Positions 32,745-41,186 of a DNA stretch of 60,174 nucleotides are shown here, piece after piece. The position numbers and the translations under genes are program-made. Within the stretch, counting starts at the first letter, position 1. The number at the start of each line of letters is the position of its first letter. A model generated the notes under the pieces. The model had not been told where the DNA came from and made no database searches. It worked only from the letters and a program-made list of their open reading frames with translations. The DNA is from an uncultured Lachnobacterium sp. (lineage in GTDB: Bacteria > Bacillota > Clostridia > Lachnospirales > Lachnospiraceae), in assembly GCA_900546625.1 (NCBI GenBank), contig URDU01000016.1, positions 1-60,174 on the forward strand. Direction: 5' to 3'.

Positions 32745-34493
32745 ATGTTAAAAACACTATGTGCCCAAATAAAGGAATACAAATGGGCTTCGATTGCGAC
32801 ACCTGTTTTCATGCTGCTTGAGGTGGCTGTGGATACCATAATCCCCCTTCTCATGGCATCAATAATCGACAACGGTGTCAATATGGGCGACACAAGGCAT
32901 ATCTATATCATGGGTGTGTGGATGATTGTCGCAGCACTGTTTGGTCTTTTGACAGGATGTCTCGGTGCAAAATATGGTGCAAAGGCCGCCATGGGCTTTG
33001 GAAAGAATCTGCGTGCTGCAATGTTTCGCAACATCCAGACCTTTTCCTTTGCAAATATTGACAGATTCTCATCCGCGAGTCTTGTCACACGTATGACAAC
33101 CGATGTGACCAACATCCAGAATGCTTACATGATGCTGCTTCGCATGGCTATGAGAGCCCCTGCGTCCATAATATGTGCGATGGCTATGTCATTTTTCATC
33201 AGCCCTCGCCTTGCGACAATATACTTAATCGCTGTCATTGTGCTTGGAGCTTTACTGCTTTTCATCAGTAAGGCGGCCATGAAATACTTCGACAGAGCCT
33301 TCAAGCGCTATGATGACCTGAATGAAAGCGTACAGGAAAACGTATCCGCTATCCGCGTTGTAAAGGCATACGTCCGTGAGGATTATGAGAAGAAACGTTT
33401 TTCAAAGGCAGCACAGAATATCTACGATGTATTTGTGAAGGCAGAAAGCCTTGTGGTATACAACTCTCCGCTCATGCAGTTTACAGTGTATGCCTGCATC
33501 CTGTTAATAAGCTGGCTCGGAGCTCATATGGTGGTAAGCAGCACTCTCACTACAGGTGATCTGATGGCTCTTCTCACATATTGCATGAATATTCTGATGA
33601 ACCTCATGATGCTCTCGATGGTGTTTGTAATGATTTCACTCTCACTCGCATCTGCAAGACGAATCAGCGAGGTATTAAATGAGCAGAGCACACTGCACAA
33701 TCCAAAGGAGCCGCTTTACGATGTGCCTGACGGAAGCATAAGCTTTAAGCATGTGACCTTCAGATATTCAGACACCGCTGAGACTCCGGTTCTGTCAGAT
33801 ATAAATCTGGACATAAAATCCGGTGAGACCATCGGTATCATAGGAGGAACCGGAAGCTCGAAATCTTCCCTTGTAAACCTGATAAGCCGCCTCTACGACA
33901 CAGACACCGGCTCTGTAATCGTCGGAGGCCACGATGTGCGTGAATACGACATGGACACTCTCAGAAACAAGGTAGCTGTCGTGCTCCAGCAGAACGTGCT
34001 TTTCTCGGGCACCATACTCGAAAATCTGCGCTGGGGTGACAAAAACGCTACCACAGATGAGTGTATAAAGGCCTGCAAAATGGCATGCGCCGATGACTTT
34101 ATCGTCTCCTTCCCTGACAAGTACAACACCTACATAGAGCAGGGCGGAACCAACGTATCTGGTGGCCAGAAGCAGCGTCTGTGTATCGCAAGAGCTCTGC
34201 TTAAAAAGCCAAGGATACTCATACTCGATGACAGCACTTCGGCTGTAGATACAGCAACAGATTCAAAAATCCGTGCTGTCCTTGCAAAAACAATACCGGG
34301 AACCACTAAGCTCATCATCGCACAGCGTATCTCATCAGTCATGGATGCTGACCGTATCATCGTGATGAATGACGGAAAAGTGGACGGCTTTGACACTCAC
34401 GAAAATCTGCTTAAAAATAATGAAATCTACCGCGATGTTTACGATTCCCAGACAAACGGCGGAGGAGACTTTGATGAAGGAGGTGCTGCCTGA
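32745..34493 (+). CDS. ABC exporter half-transporter with degenerate ATP site
   Basis: This 582-residue protein has six membrane helices (about 15-300) and a C-terminal ATPase domain (about 335-575). Its Walker A reads GGTGSSKSS (Ser for the third Gly), the Walker B is followed by Asp instead of the catalytic Glu (LILDDSTSAVD), and the H-loop His is Gln (IIAQRISS). The signature NVSGGQKQR is intact. Such a half is typical of heterodimeric exporters of the BmrC/BmrD or TM287/288 kind, in which one ATP site is silent. The partner overlaps it by one base (TGATG at 34491-34495). MarR control suggests export of a toxic compound. AAGAAAGGA precedes the ATG. Confidence 0.92.
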   Translation: MLKTLCAQIKEYKWASIATPVFMLLEVAVDTIIPLLMASIIDNGVNMGDTRHIYIMGVWMIVAALFGLLTGCLGAKYGAKAAMGFGKNLRAAMFRNIQTFSFANIDRFSSASLVTRMTTDVTNIQNAYMMLLRMAMRAPASIICAMAMSFFISPRLATIYLIAVIVLGALLLFISKAAMKYFDRAFKRYDDLNESVQENVSAIRVVKAYVREDYEKKRFSKAAQNIYDVFVKAESLVVYNSPLMQFTVYACILLISWLGAHMVVSSTLTTGDLMALLTYCMNILMNLMMLSMVFVMISLSLASARRISEVLNEQSTLHNPKEPLYDVPDGSISFKHVTFRYSDTAETPVLSDINLDIKSGETIGIIGGTGSSKSSLVNLISRLYDTDTGSVIVGGHDVREYDMDTLRNKVAVVLQQNVLFSGTILENLRWGDKNATTDECIKACKMACADDFIVSFPDKYNTYIEQGGTNVSGGQKQRLCIARALLKKPRILILDDSTSAVDTATDSKIRAVLAKTIPGTTKLIIAQRISSVMDADRIIVMNDGKVDGFDTHENLLKNNEIYRDVYDSQTNGGGDFDEGGAA

Positions 34494-36385
34494 TGCCAGG
34501 ACCAAGAGGACCACGAGGTCCAAAACCCAAAATTAAAAATCCCGGTAAGCTTTTTGCGCGCCTCATGGGATTTATTTTCAAGAAATATTTACCGGCCTGC
34601 ATAATTGTTGTGATATGTATCTTTGTCAGTGTACTTGCAAATGTGCAGGGAACCATGTTTACCAAAAATTTGATTGATGACTATATAGTACCACTGCTTA
34701 AGACAGGAAGTCCCGACTACGGACCACTCCTTGCAGCAATGGGAAGGGTTGCCGTATTCTACGGCATCGGCGTCATCAGTACGTTTGCATACAGCAAAAT
34801 AATGATCTACGTATCACAGGGCACCATTAAGAACCTGCGTGTTGAGCTCTTTTCCCATATGCAGGATCTGCCAATCCGATACTTTGACTCACATGCGCAC
34901 GGCGATATCATGTCAATTTATACAAACGATATCGACACACTCCGCCAGCTCATCAGCCAGAGTCTTCCGCAGATACTTAACAGTGCTATCACTGTTGTGA
35001 GCGTTTTTGTTTCAATGGTCATATTAAATATTCCGCTCACCGTACTAACTATCGTGATGGTAATCGTAACAACAGTCGTGACAAAGAAATTTGCAGGCTT
35101 CTCCAGCCGCTATTTCCTTGCACAGCAGCGCGACCTCGGCAAGGTTAACGGCTTCATCGAGGAAATGCTCAACGGCCAAAAGGTGGTCAAGGTATTTACC
35201 CACGAGCAGGAAAATATTGAAGCCTTCGACAAAATAAACGATGAGCTCTTTGAAAGCGCCTACAATGCCAACATGTACTCCAACATGCTCGGTCCTGTAA
35301 ACGCACAGATTGGAAATCTAAGCTACGTGCTCTGCGCTCTTGCCGGCGGTGTTATGGCTCTTTCAGGCTTTGGCGGTCTGACCCTTGGTAAGCTTGCGAG
35401 CTTTTTAACCTTTAACAAGAGCTTTAACATGCCTATCTCGCAGGTCAGCCAGCAGTTCAACAGTATAATCATGGCACTTGCCGGATGCGACCGTATCTTC
35501 TCACTGCTCGATGAAGCGCCTGAGACTGACGAAGGCTATGTCACACTGGTAAATGCTAAAGAAGAAAACGGAAAACTTACTGAAACACCTGAGCGCACCG
35601 GATTATGGGCATGGAAGCATACTCATCAGGCTGACGGCTCTGTGGACTACAAAAAACTCGAGGGCGATGTGGTATTTGACGATGTGGATTTCGGATATGT
35701 GCCTGAGAAAATTGTACTGCACGATGTGGATCTTTTTGCAACACCCGGTCAGAAGATTGCCTTTGTCGGCACCACCGGAGCTGGAAAGACTACCATCACT
35801 AACCTTATCAACCGCTTCTACGATATAGCAGACGGCAAGATAAGATATGACGGCATCAATATAAACAAGATTAAAAAGGCTGATCTGCGCCACTCTCTTG
35901 GCATTGTTTTGCAGGATACCCACCTTTTCACAGCTACTGTCATGGAAAACATCCGCTACGGCAAGCTTGATGCCACTGATGATGAAGTATACGCAGCTGC
36001 CCGCCTGGCAAACGCCGATACGTTTATCCGCCAGCTTCCTGACGGCTACAATACTGTACTGACAGGTGACGGTGCAAACCTAAGCCAGGGCCAGCGCCAG
36101 CTTCTAGCCATTGCGCGTGCCGCTATCGCCGATCCGCCTGTGCTCATCCTCGATGAGGCTACAAGCTCAATTGATACACGTACCGAGCGTATTGTTCAGG
36201 ACGGCATGGATAAGCTCATGCATGGCCGTACTACATTTGTTATCGCACACAGGCTTTCTACTGTCAGAAACAGCGACTGCATTATGGTTTTGGAGCAGGG
36301 ACGCATTATTGAAAGGGGAAGTCATGATGAGCTGATTTCAAAGAAGGGAAAGTATTATCAGCTTTATACAGGAAAGACTGCTTAA
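34493..36385 (+). CDS. ABC exporter half-transporter with intact ATP site
   Basis: This 630-residue partner has a Gly/Pro/Arg-rich cytoplasmic start, six membrane helices (about 30-345) and an ATPase domain (about 390-625). Walker A GTTGAGKTT, signature LSQGQRQL, Walker B LILDEATSSID with Glu and H-loop IAHRLSTV are all canonical. A linker of about 40 residues before the ATPase domain (with TERTGLWAWKHTHQ) is longer than usual. Its start codon overlaps the stop of the first half, so the two are made in equal amounts and should dimerise. A 19-bp terminator hairpin ends the operon. Confidence 0.94.
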   Translation: MPGPRGPRGPKPKIKNPGKLFARLMGFIFKKYLPACIIVVICIFVSVLANVQGTMFTKNLIDDYIVPLLKTGSPDYGPLLAAMGRVAVFYGIGVISTFAYSKIMIYVSQGTIKNLRVELFSHMQDLPIRYFDSHAHGDIMSIYTNDIDTLRQLISQSLPQILNSAITVVSVFVSMVILNIPLTVLTIVMVIVTTVVTKKFAGFSSRYFLAQQRDLGKVNGFIEEMLNGQKVVKVFTHEQENIEAFDKINDELFESAYNANMYSNMLGPVNAQIGNLSYVLCALAGGVMALSGFGGLTLGKLASFLTFNKSFNMPISQVSQQFNSIIMALAGCDRIFSLLDEAPETDEGYVTLVNAKEENGKLTETPERTGLWAWKHTHQADGSVDYKKLEGDVVFDDVDFGYVPEKIVLHDVDLFATPGQKIAFVGTTGAGKTTITNLINRFYDIADGKIRYDGININKIKKADLRHSLGIVLQDTHLFTATVMENIRYGKLDATDDEVYAAARLANADTFIRQLPDGYNTVLTGDGANLSQGQRQLLAIARAAIADPPVLILDEATSSIDTRTERIVQDGMDKLMHGRTTFVIAHRLSTVRNSDCIMVLEQGRIIERGSHDELISKKGKYYQLYTGKTA

Positions 36386-36403
36386 TTCACTAGACTAACT
36401 ACG

Positions 36404-36467
36404 AAAACCGGGAGACCGGGAACGCAGCCGGGGGCACACCCTGCCGCATTCCCGGTCTCCCGGTTTT
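36404..36467. terminator. Very strong bidirectional terminator after the ABC pair
   Basis: AAAACCGGGAGACCGGGAA (36404-36422) pairs perfectly over 19 bp with the arm at 36449-36467; a GC-rich 26-base loop lies between. A and T tracts flank it. It separates the exporter from the convergent hemerythrin gene. Confidence 0.9.
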
Positions 36468-36518
36468 CTTACGCTGTGACTGGATTTTCACCTGGCCAGT
36501 TTTTAGTAATTCAAAAGA

Positions 36519-36929
36519 TTACATTTTTGATACAAATTCTGCAATTTGACCATCAACATATAGGATGTGATTAACTAACCACTCTGTGAGATACTTTAAA
36601 ATACCCATAATCTGTTCATCCTGATCTTTTATTTCATCATTGTGATGTTCAATAAATTCATCAAGTTTGTGTATAAATTCCTGATGCTGAATTTTTTGAG
36701 TAAATAATTTTTTATAATTGATAGACTCCATATACTGCTCTTCATCAGTAAAATGTTTCGCTGTATAATCACGAAGGTCTTCCAGTATCATGTCAATTCT
36801 ATCATATTTATCAGGTGTATTCTCGTCATGAAGCAGTTCATATGCCTCATCTGCATATTTAAACAACTGCTTATGCTCTTCGTCTATCATATCTATGCCG
36901 ATATAATATTCTGGTTTCATTTCATACAT
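36519..36929 (-). CDS. Bacteriohemerythrin
   Basis: This 136-residue protein is a single four-helix hemerythrin domain. The di-iron ligands are visible in order: IDEEHKQL (His about 19), HFTDEEQYM (His and Glu about 60-64), IQHQEFIHKL (His about 80-84) and WLVNHILYVD (His and Asp about 117-122). It binds O2 reversibly and may store, sense or deliver it to oxygen-reducing enzymes. It lies downstream of the rubrerythrin / superoxide reductase / HD-GYP genes on the same strand, which fits oxygen defence, though the 106-base gap leaves open whether it is co-transcribed. AGGA precedes the ATG at 36929. Confidence 0.93.
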   Translation of the reverse strand: MYEMKPEYYIGIDMIDEEHKQLFKYADEAYELLHDENTPDKYDRIDMILEDLRDYTAKHFTDEEQYMESINYKKLFTQKIQHQEFIHKLDEFIEHHNDEIKDQDEQIMGILKYLTEWLVNHILYVDGQIAEFVSKM

Positions 36930-37035
36930 AAATTAATCCTACTTTCATTCTTATTCTTCTTTTGAAATCCACGTAATACAGGTATACAATGGAAAACACT
37001 ATTATCTAATATATCCTTTGTATTCATATATATCA

Positions 37036-38256
37036 TCAGGTTCTTCCAAAACATTCTCTAATTGTCTTTGAAATATCCGAATCAATAAAATCTTTCTGTG
37101 CCATGTCATCAAGGATATCACATGTTTTTTCATGGGATAATCCTTTTTTATAAGGTCTATCTTCCGTAAGAGCCTGATAAATATCAACACATGCCATCAT
37201 ACGTTCCGGCTCATTTAATTCATCAGCAGTTTTTCCAAAAGGATACCCTTTTCCATTTAATTTTTCATGATGGAAAGCTGCCCAGTCTCGTATTTCTTCA
37301 AAATCATTAACCTCTGATAATATAAGGTATGTATAACCGGCATGATTTTTCATTTTAGAAAATTCATCATCCGTAAGCTTATCCGGTTTTTCCAGAATTT
37401 CATTGCCTACCGCCATTTTTCCTATATCATGCAGTGCACCTGCTAAATACATTTTCTGTACAGTGATTGAATCATATCCCATATATTTTGCAAGCTGGGA
37501 GGCTTTTTCAGCTACTCCTATAGAATGCCTGCTTGTAAAAGAAGATTTATAATCTACAATCTTTGCAAAGAAATCCGCAACAGCTTTACACATTTCCCAA
37601 TCAAAAAACAGCTTTTCTCTTGGGATTGCTTCCCATAGCTTCGTTTCGAAAGAATCATCACTTAAACACATAAAGGATTCTTTTGTGAATACATGATAAA
37701 AAGCATTAACACATTCCGAATCAAATAGACTATCCTTATTTTGTGAAAGATATTGACATATAAAATCCCAGCTATTATCATCAGAATCAATACTATTTCT
37801 TATAATATCAATGATATCCGCAAGGTGAATAATCCTTGCGAACAATGGAATTTCATTCCGCTTTTTTTGAAAAGGGCCGGTTCCATCGGCATGTTCATGA
37901 TGATACAAAATCACATTTGAGACATCTGTTTTGAAAGGAAGTTTAGTAACATTCTTTTCACCATAAATACAATGAAGATTCGTTTTCTCCTCGGATAAAT
38001 CTTTTTTAAGGTCAATAACAGAATCCTTTTTAAGCTCCTCAGAAATATATTGTGTCAGAGCATTGTCATGCAGTAAAGCACACATGGCTAAATCTTGTAA
38101 CGCATCACCTTGAATTGCCCAATATTCAGCCATGCATACGCTTATATAAGCCACTCTTTTTCCATGTTTGTTTGTGATATTTACCAGCTCTGCTTCTATG
38201 CAGTCCAAAGCATAGGAACAGGCTCCTATAAGTCCAACAATATCTATACTTAGCAT
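37036..38256 (-). CDS. Tandem HD-domain protein with HD-GYP phosphodiesterase end
   Basis: This protein of about 406 residues contains two HD-type halves. The first (about 30-140) keeps HGKRVA, LLHDN and HHEHADGTGPF, with GPF in place of GYP. The second (about 235-390) is a full HD-GYP/HDIG domain: SRHSIGVAE, ALHDIGK, KNHAGYTY and HHEKLNGKGYP. HD-GYP proteins hydrolyse cyclic-di-GMP or related dinucleotides with a bound metal pair that is often iron. There is no membrane segment or sensor domain. The ATG at 38256 overlaps the stop of the superoxide reductase gene (ATGCTAA), so it is translationally coupled; ATG 38262 and TTG 38280 are alternative starts. Coupling to oxygen-defence genes suggests a redox-linked nucleotide signal, which is inference. 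Confidence 0.85.
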   Translation of the reverse strand: MLSIDIVGLIGACSYALDCIEAELVNITNKHGKRVAYISVCMAEYWAIQGDALQDLAMCALLHDNALTQYISEELKKDSVIDLKKDLSEEKTNLHCIYGEKNVTKLPFKTDVSNVILYHHEHADGTGPFQKKRNEIPLFARIIHLADIIDIIRNSIDSDDNSWDFICQYLSQNKDSLFDSECVNAFYHVFTKESFMCLSDDSFETKLWEAIPREKLFFDWEMCKAVADFFAKIVDYKSSFTSRHSIGVAEKASQLAKYMGYDSITVQKMYLAGALHDIGKMAVGNEILEKPDKLTDDEFSKMKNHAGYTYLILSEVNDFEEIRDWAAFHHEKLNGKGYPFGKTADELNEPERMMACVDIYQALTEDRPYKKGLSHEKTCDILDDMAQKDFIDSDISKTIRECFGRT

Positions 38257-38624
38257 TTCCATAATCCATGCAGATTGCAATATGCATATACTTCTTCTAC
38301 CTGTTCACCATCGCAAAGACAGAAATCTGCTACCGGCTCCTGTCCCGGAGTTAGCTGCTTTCTGTAAATACCCTGATTTGTATTTAATGTAATCCACTCA
38401 ATGAAATGCTCTTCAAGCATTGGATGTGTTGTTTCTCCGACTACAACATGAACATGCTGTTTGTCCACTGTATATACAGGAACATGCTTCTCTACGGCAG
38501 CATCTGTCACTCCGGCCTTTAACTCGTGCATAGCCTCGCCACAACATATTACCGGCACGCCCTTATCCTTTACCATTTCAATAATGTTTCCACAGTGATT
38601 ACATACATAATATTTTACTTCCAT
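38250..38624 (-). CDS. dfx: Desulfoferrodoxin (superoxide reductase)
   Basis: This 124-residue protein is a two-iron (class I) superoxide reductase. The N-terminal rubredoxin-like centre has CNHCG (9-12) and CCGEAMHEL; the catalytic centre II has EKHVPV (Glu and His near 45-47), THPMLEEHFIEW (His near 67 and 73) and the C-terminal CNLHG (Cys and His). It reduces superoxide to peroxide without making O2. It is placed 11 bases after rubrerythrin, which can then remove the peroxide, and overlaps the HD-GYP gene. GGAGAAAAAAG precedes the ATG at 38624. Confidence 0.96.
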   Translation of the reverse strand: MEVKYYVCNHCGNIIEMVKDKGVPVICCGEAMHELKAGVTDAAVEKHVPVYTVDKQHVHVVVGETTHPMLEEHFIEWITLNTNQGIYRKQLTPGQEPVADFCLCDGEQVEEVYAYCNLHGLWKC

Positions 38625-38635
38625 CTTTTTTCTCC

Positions 38636-39178
38636 TTAATAATTCTCTTCATGTACTTCAAAATAGCTCTGAGGATGATTACATACCGGACATACATCAG
38701 GAGCTTTTGTTCCTACCACAATATGTCCACAGTTACGACATTCCCATACTTTGACTTCACTCTTTTCAAATACCTGTGAAGTTTCAATATTCTTAAGAAG
38801 TGCACGATACCTCTCTTCGTGATGCTTCTCAATCTCTCCTACAGCCCTGAATTTTGCAGCAAGCTCATGGAATCCTTCTTCATCAGCAGTTTTAGCGAAG
38901 CCTTCATACATATCTGTCCACTCATAATTTTCTCCTTCGGCAGCGGCTGCTAAGTTTTCTTTTGTATCACCTATTCCGGCTAATTCTTTGAACCACATCT
39001 TTGCATGTTCTTTCTCATTGTCTGCCGTCTTTAAAAATAATGCCGACATCTGCTCGTAGCCTTCCTTCTTTGCTACAGATGCAAAATAAGTATACTTATT
39101 TCTTGCCTGGGATTCTCCTGCGAATGCCTCCTGTAAATTTTTCTCTGTCTGTGTTCCTGCATATTTGTTTGCTGCCAT
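38636..39178 (-). CDS. rbr: Rubrerythrin
   Basis: This 180-residue protein has an N-terminal four-helix di-iron domain (about 5-140) with [12 protein letters not shown] and the EKEHA and [10 protein letters not shown] ligand helices, and a C-terminal rubredoxin domain (about 142-180) with WECRNCG and CPVCNHP. It is a peroxide reductase fed by NADH through rubredoxin-type electron transfer, a main oxygen-defence enzyme in anaerobes. It is the first gene of rbr-dfx-HD-GYP. GGAGG stands before the ATG at 39178. Its promoter (39300-39272) lies in an imperfectly symmetrical segment that may be a repressor site. Confidence 0.96.
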   Translation of the reverse strand: MAANKYAGTQTEKNLQEAFAGESQARNKYTYFASVAKKEGYEQMSALFLKTADNEKEHAKMWFKELAGIGDTKENLAAAAEGENYEWTDMYEGFAKTADEEGFHELAAKFRAVGEIEKHHEERYRALLKNIETSQVFEKSEVKVWECRNCGHIVVGTKAPDVCPVCNHPQSYFEVHEENY

Positions 39179-39271
39179 CTCTTTTTCCTCCCTTTAGCTT
39201 CTCCATGTATTTGAATGGTATTCTCCAAATAGCCATTAATTCATATTATTTAGGATTAATTGACTATAAAC

Positions 39272-39300
39272 ATTATATAGTATTATAGTACTTTAGTCAA
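39272..39300 (-). promoter_or_regulatory. Promoter of the rbr operon, inside a symmetric element
   Basis: On the minus strand TTGACT (39300-39295), a 17-base spacer and TATAAT (39277-39272). The -35 box is part of TAGTCAAT (39294-39301), which is the inverse of ATTGACTA at 39259-39266. The AT-rich middle (ATTATATAGTATTATA) loosely resembles a PerR site but does not match it well. Confidence 0.65.
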
Positions 39301-39432
39301 TACAAAACAGTAATAATTCCTATTTTTAATAATTTAATATTATCCTTTATGTTCTAAGAACCGCCAAAAAATCAGGTTTAAAATTCATTAATTATCTAGT
39401 ATTTATGTATCATAAAAAGTACAGCCGATTTA
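39301..39432. other. Gap between the divergent rbr and hydrogenase promoters
   Basis: AT-rich, no gene. It completes the 323-base space between rbr and the second hydrogenase-like gene. Confidence 0.4.
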
Positions 39433-39461
39433 TTGAGACTGCTTATTTTATCTGATACAAT
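39433..39461 (+). promoter_or_regulatory. Promoter of the second hydrogenase-like gene
   Basis: TTGAGA (39433-39438), a 17-base spacer and TACAAT (39456-39461), 40 bases before the start codon at 39502. Confidence 0.7.
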
Positions 39462-39501
39462 AAGGAAAATTGAGATTTTATTTTATAAGGAGGAATCAAT
39501 A

Positions 39502-41025
39502 ATGAGAGGTGTCGAAACCCGAATTCAGGAAATCAGACATAAAATCTTTACAGAGGTTGCACGTATGGCTTATCATACAGAATGGCCTGTTAAAGAACGT
39601 ATGGAAGCTCTTCCATATAAGATTATTCCCGGTGAAAAAGGAAATTTCAGAAACGATGTATTTTTGGAGCGTGCTATAGTTGGAGAGAGACTTCGTCTGG
39701 CAATGGGACTGCCTAACCGCAGTGCGGCAGAGCATTCACCTATATCAGATGGCATCGAGGCTGCCGATAAAGATGAAACCTACTATACGCCGCCTCTTAT
39801 CAATGTTATAAAATTTGCCTGTAATGCATGTCCCGAAAAAAGAGTACATGTGACAGACGGCTGTCAGGGATGTCTGGCTCATCCATGCATGGAGGTATGT
39901 CCAAAAGATGCTGTATCTTTGGACCGCACAACCGGAAAATCTGTAATTGACCAGGAAAAATGCATCAAGTGCGGACGCTGTGCAAGCGTATGTTCATATA
40001 ATGCAATTATTGTTCAGGAACGTCCATGTGCAAAGGCCTGTGGCATGGATGCCATTTCTTCTGACGAAAACGGCAAAGCAAATATCGATTATGATAAGTG
40101 TGTTTCGTGCGGACAATGCCTTGTCAACTGTCCTTTTGGTGCGATTGCTGATAAATCCCAGATTTTCCAGACTATCAGAGCAATACAGTCCGGTGAAAAG
40201 GTATATGCTGCAGTTGCTCCTGCATTTGTTGGACAGTTTGGTCCAAAGGTTACTCCCGGAAAACTACGTGCTGCCATGAAAGCTCTTGGTTTTGCAGATG
40301 TATTTGAAGTAGCTATAGGTGCAGACCTCTGTGCCAAGCAGGAGGCCGAGGACTTCCTAAAAGAGGTACCGGATGAGCTTCCTTTCATGGCAACCTCATG
40401 TTGTCCTGCATGGTCAGTCATGGCTAAAAAACTCTTCCCTGAGCATGCAAAATGTATCTCAATGGCACTTACACCTATGACACTCACTGCACGTCTTATA
40501 AAGCAGCATAATCCAGATGCACGCGTGGTATTTATCGGACCATGTGCTGCCAAAAAGCTCGAGGCTATGCGACGCAGTGTACGAAGCGAAGTGGACTTTG
40601 TACTCACCTTTGAAGAGATGACCGGTATTTTTTCCGCAAAGCATGTGGACCTTGAAAATATCGAGGAAGACCCTGCAGGTGTCAGCGATGCTTCAACAGA
40701 CGGAAGAAACTTCGCAGTCGCAGGAGGTGTGGCACAGGCTGTTGTTAATGTCATAAAGCGTGATCATCCGGATCAGGAAGTAAAGGTAGCAAATGCAGAA
40801 GGTTTAAAAGAATGCCGTCAGCTTCTTAAACTTGCAACTTTAGGCAAGTATCCCGGATATCTTCTTGAGGGTATGGCATGTCCCGGAGGCTGTGTTGCCG
40901 GTGCTGGAACCATGCAGGCAATTAAGAAATCACAGACTTCTGTCGGATTGTATGCAAAACAGTCTACTCATGAAACATCAAGCGAAACTGAGTATATCAA
41001 GGAGCTTGACAAGCTTGTAGATTAA
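39502..41025 (+). CDS. Monomeric [FeFe]-hydrogenase-like protein, second copy
   Basis: This 507-residue protein has the same plan as the one at 2896-4353: a helical start, cysteine-rich ferredoxin segments (CNACP..., CQGCLAHPCMEVCP, CIKCGRCASVC, CVSCGQCLVNCP) and an H-cluster domain with TSCCPAW, GPCAAKKLE and EGMACPGGC. Again Gly replaces the Met of the second motif. The ATG at 39502 follows AAGGAGG; an earlier in-frame ATG at 39433 lies inside the promoter and is rejected. It is divergent from rbr and is a single-gene unit with its own terminator. Its place among oxygen-defence genes suggests it supplies or removes electrons under redox stress, but its reaction is unproven. Confidence 0.88.
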   Translation: MRGVETRIQEIRHKIFTEVARMAYHTEWPVKERMEALPYKIIPGEKGNFRNDVFLERAIVGERLRLAMGLPNRSAAEHSPISDGIEAADKDETYYTPPLINVIKFACNACPEKRVHVTDGCQGCLAHPCMEVCPKDAVSLDRTTGKSVIDQEKCIKCGRCASVCSYNAIIVQERPCAKACGMDAISSDENGKANIDYDKCVSCGQCLVNCPFGAIADKSQIFQTIRAIQSGEKVYAAVAPAFVGQFGPKVTPGKLRAAMKALGFADVFEVAIGADLCAKQEAEDFLKEVPDELPFMATSCCPAWSVMAKKLFPEHAKCISMALTPMTLTARLIKQHNPDARVVFIGPCAAKKLEAMRRSVRSEVDFVLTFEEMTGIFSAKHVDLENIEEDPAGVSDASTDGRNFAVAGGVAQAVVNVIKRDHPDQEVKVANAEGLKECRQLLKLATLGKYPGYLLEGMACPGGCVAGAGTMQAIKKSQTSVGLYAKQSTHETSSETEYIKELDKLVD

Positions 41026-41032
41026 TTTCAAT

Positions 41033-41079
41033 AAAAAAGAGGATATATGGATATGTATAAATCCATATGTCCTCTTTTT
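41033..41079 (+). terminator. Terminator of the second hydrogenase-like gene
   Basis: GAGGATATATGGAT and ATCCATATGTCCTC form a 14-bp stem with one mismatch, preceded by AAAAAA and followed by TTTTT. Confidence 0.9.
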
Positions 41080-41110
41080 ATTACCGGTTATCATATAATA
41101 TTAAATTAGT

Positions 41111-41146
41111 AATAGTTATTATTTTTGATTAATAATAATAACTATT
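41111..41146. repeat. 13-bp AT-only inverted repeat
   Basis: AATAGTTATTATT (41111-41123) and AATAATAACTATT (41134-41146), perfect arms with a ten-base loop. It lies 40 bases past the yaaA stop. It may be a weak terminator for yaaA or a remnant of a small repeat. Confidence 0.45.
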
Positions 41147-41186
41147 ATTGTTATTGAAATTATATTCTCTTGATAACTTAAAATAA

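Noticed and set aside
39272..39290. PerR box before rbr
   Set aside because: The AT-rich palindrome does not keep the TTATAAT-N-ATTATAA pattern; regulation by PerR is possible but not shown.
40089..40754. Long frame antisense to the second hydrogenase gene (221 codons)
   Set aside because: Fully overlaps a gene with clear catalytic motifs; codon bias of the sense gene creates the open antisense frame.
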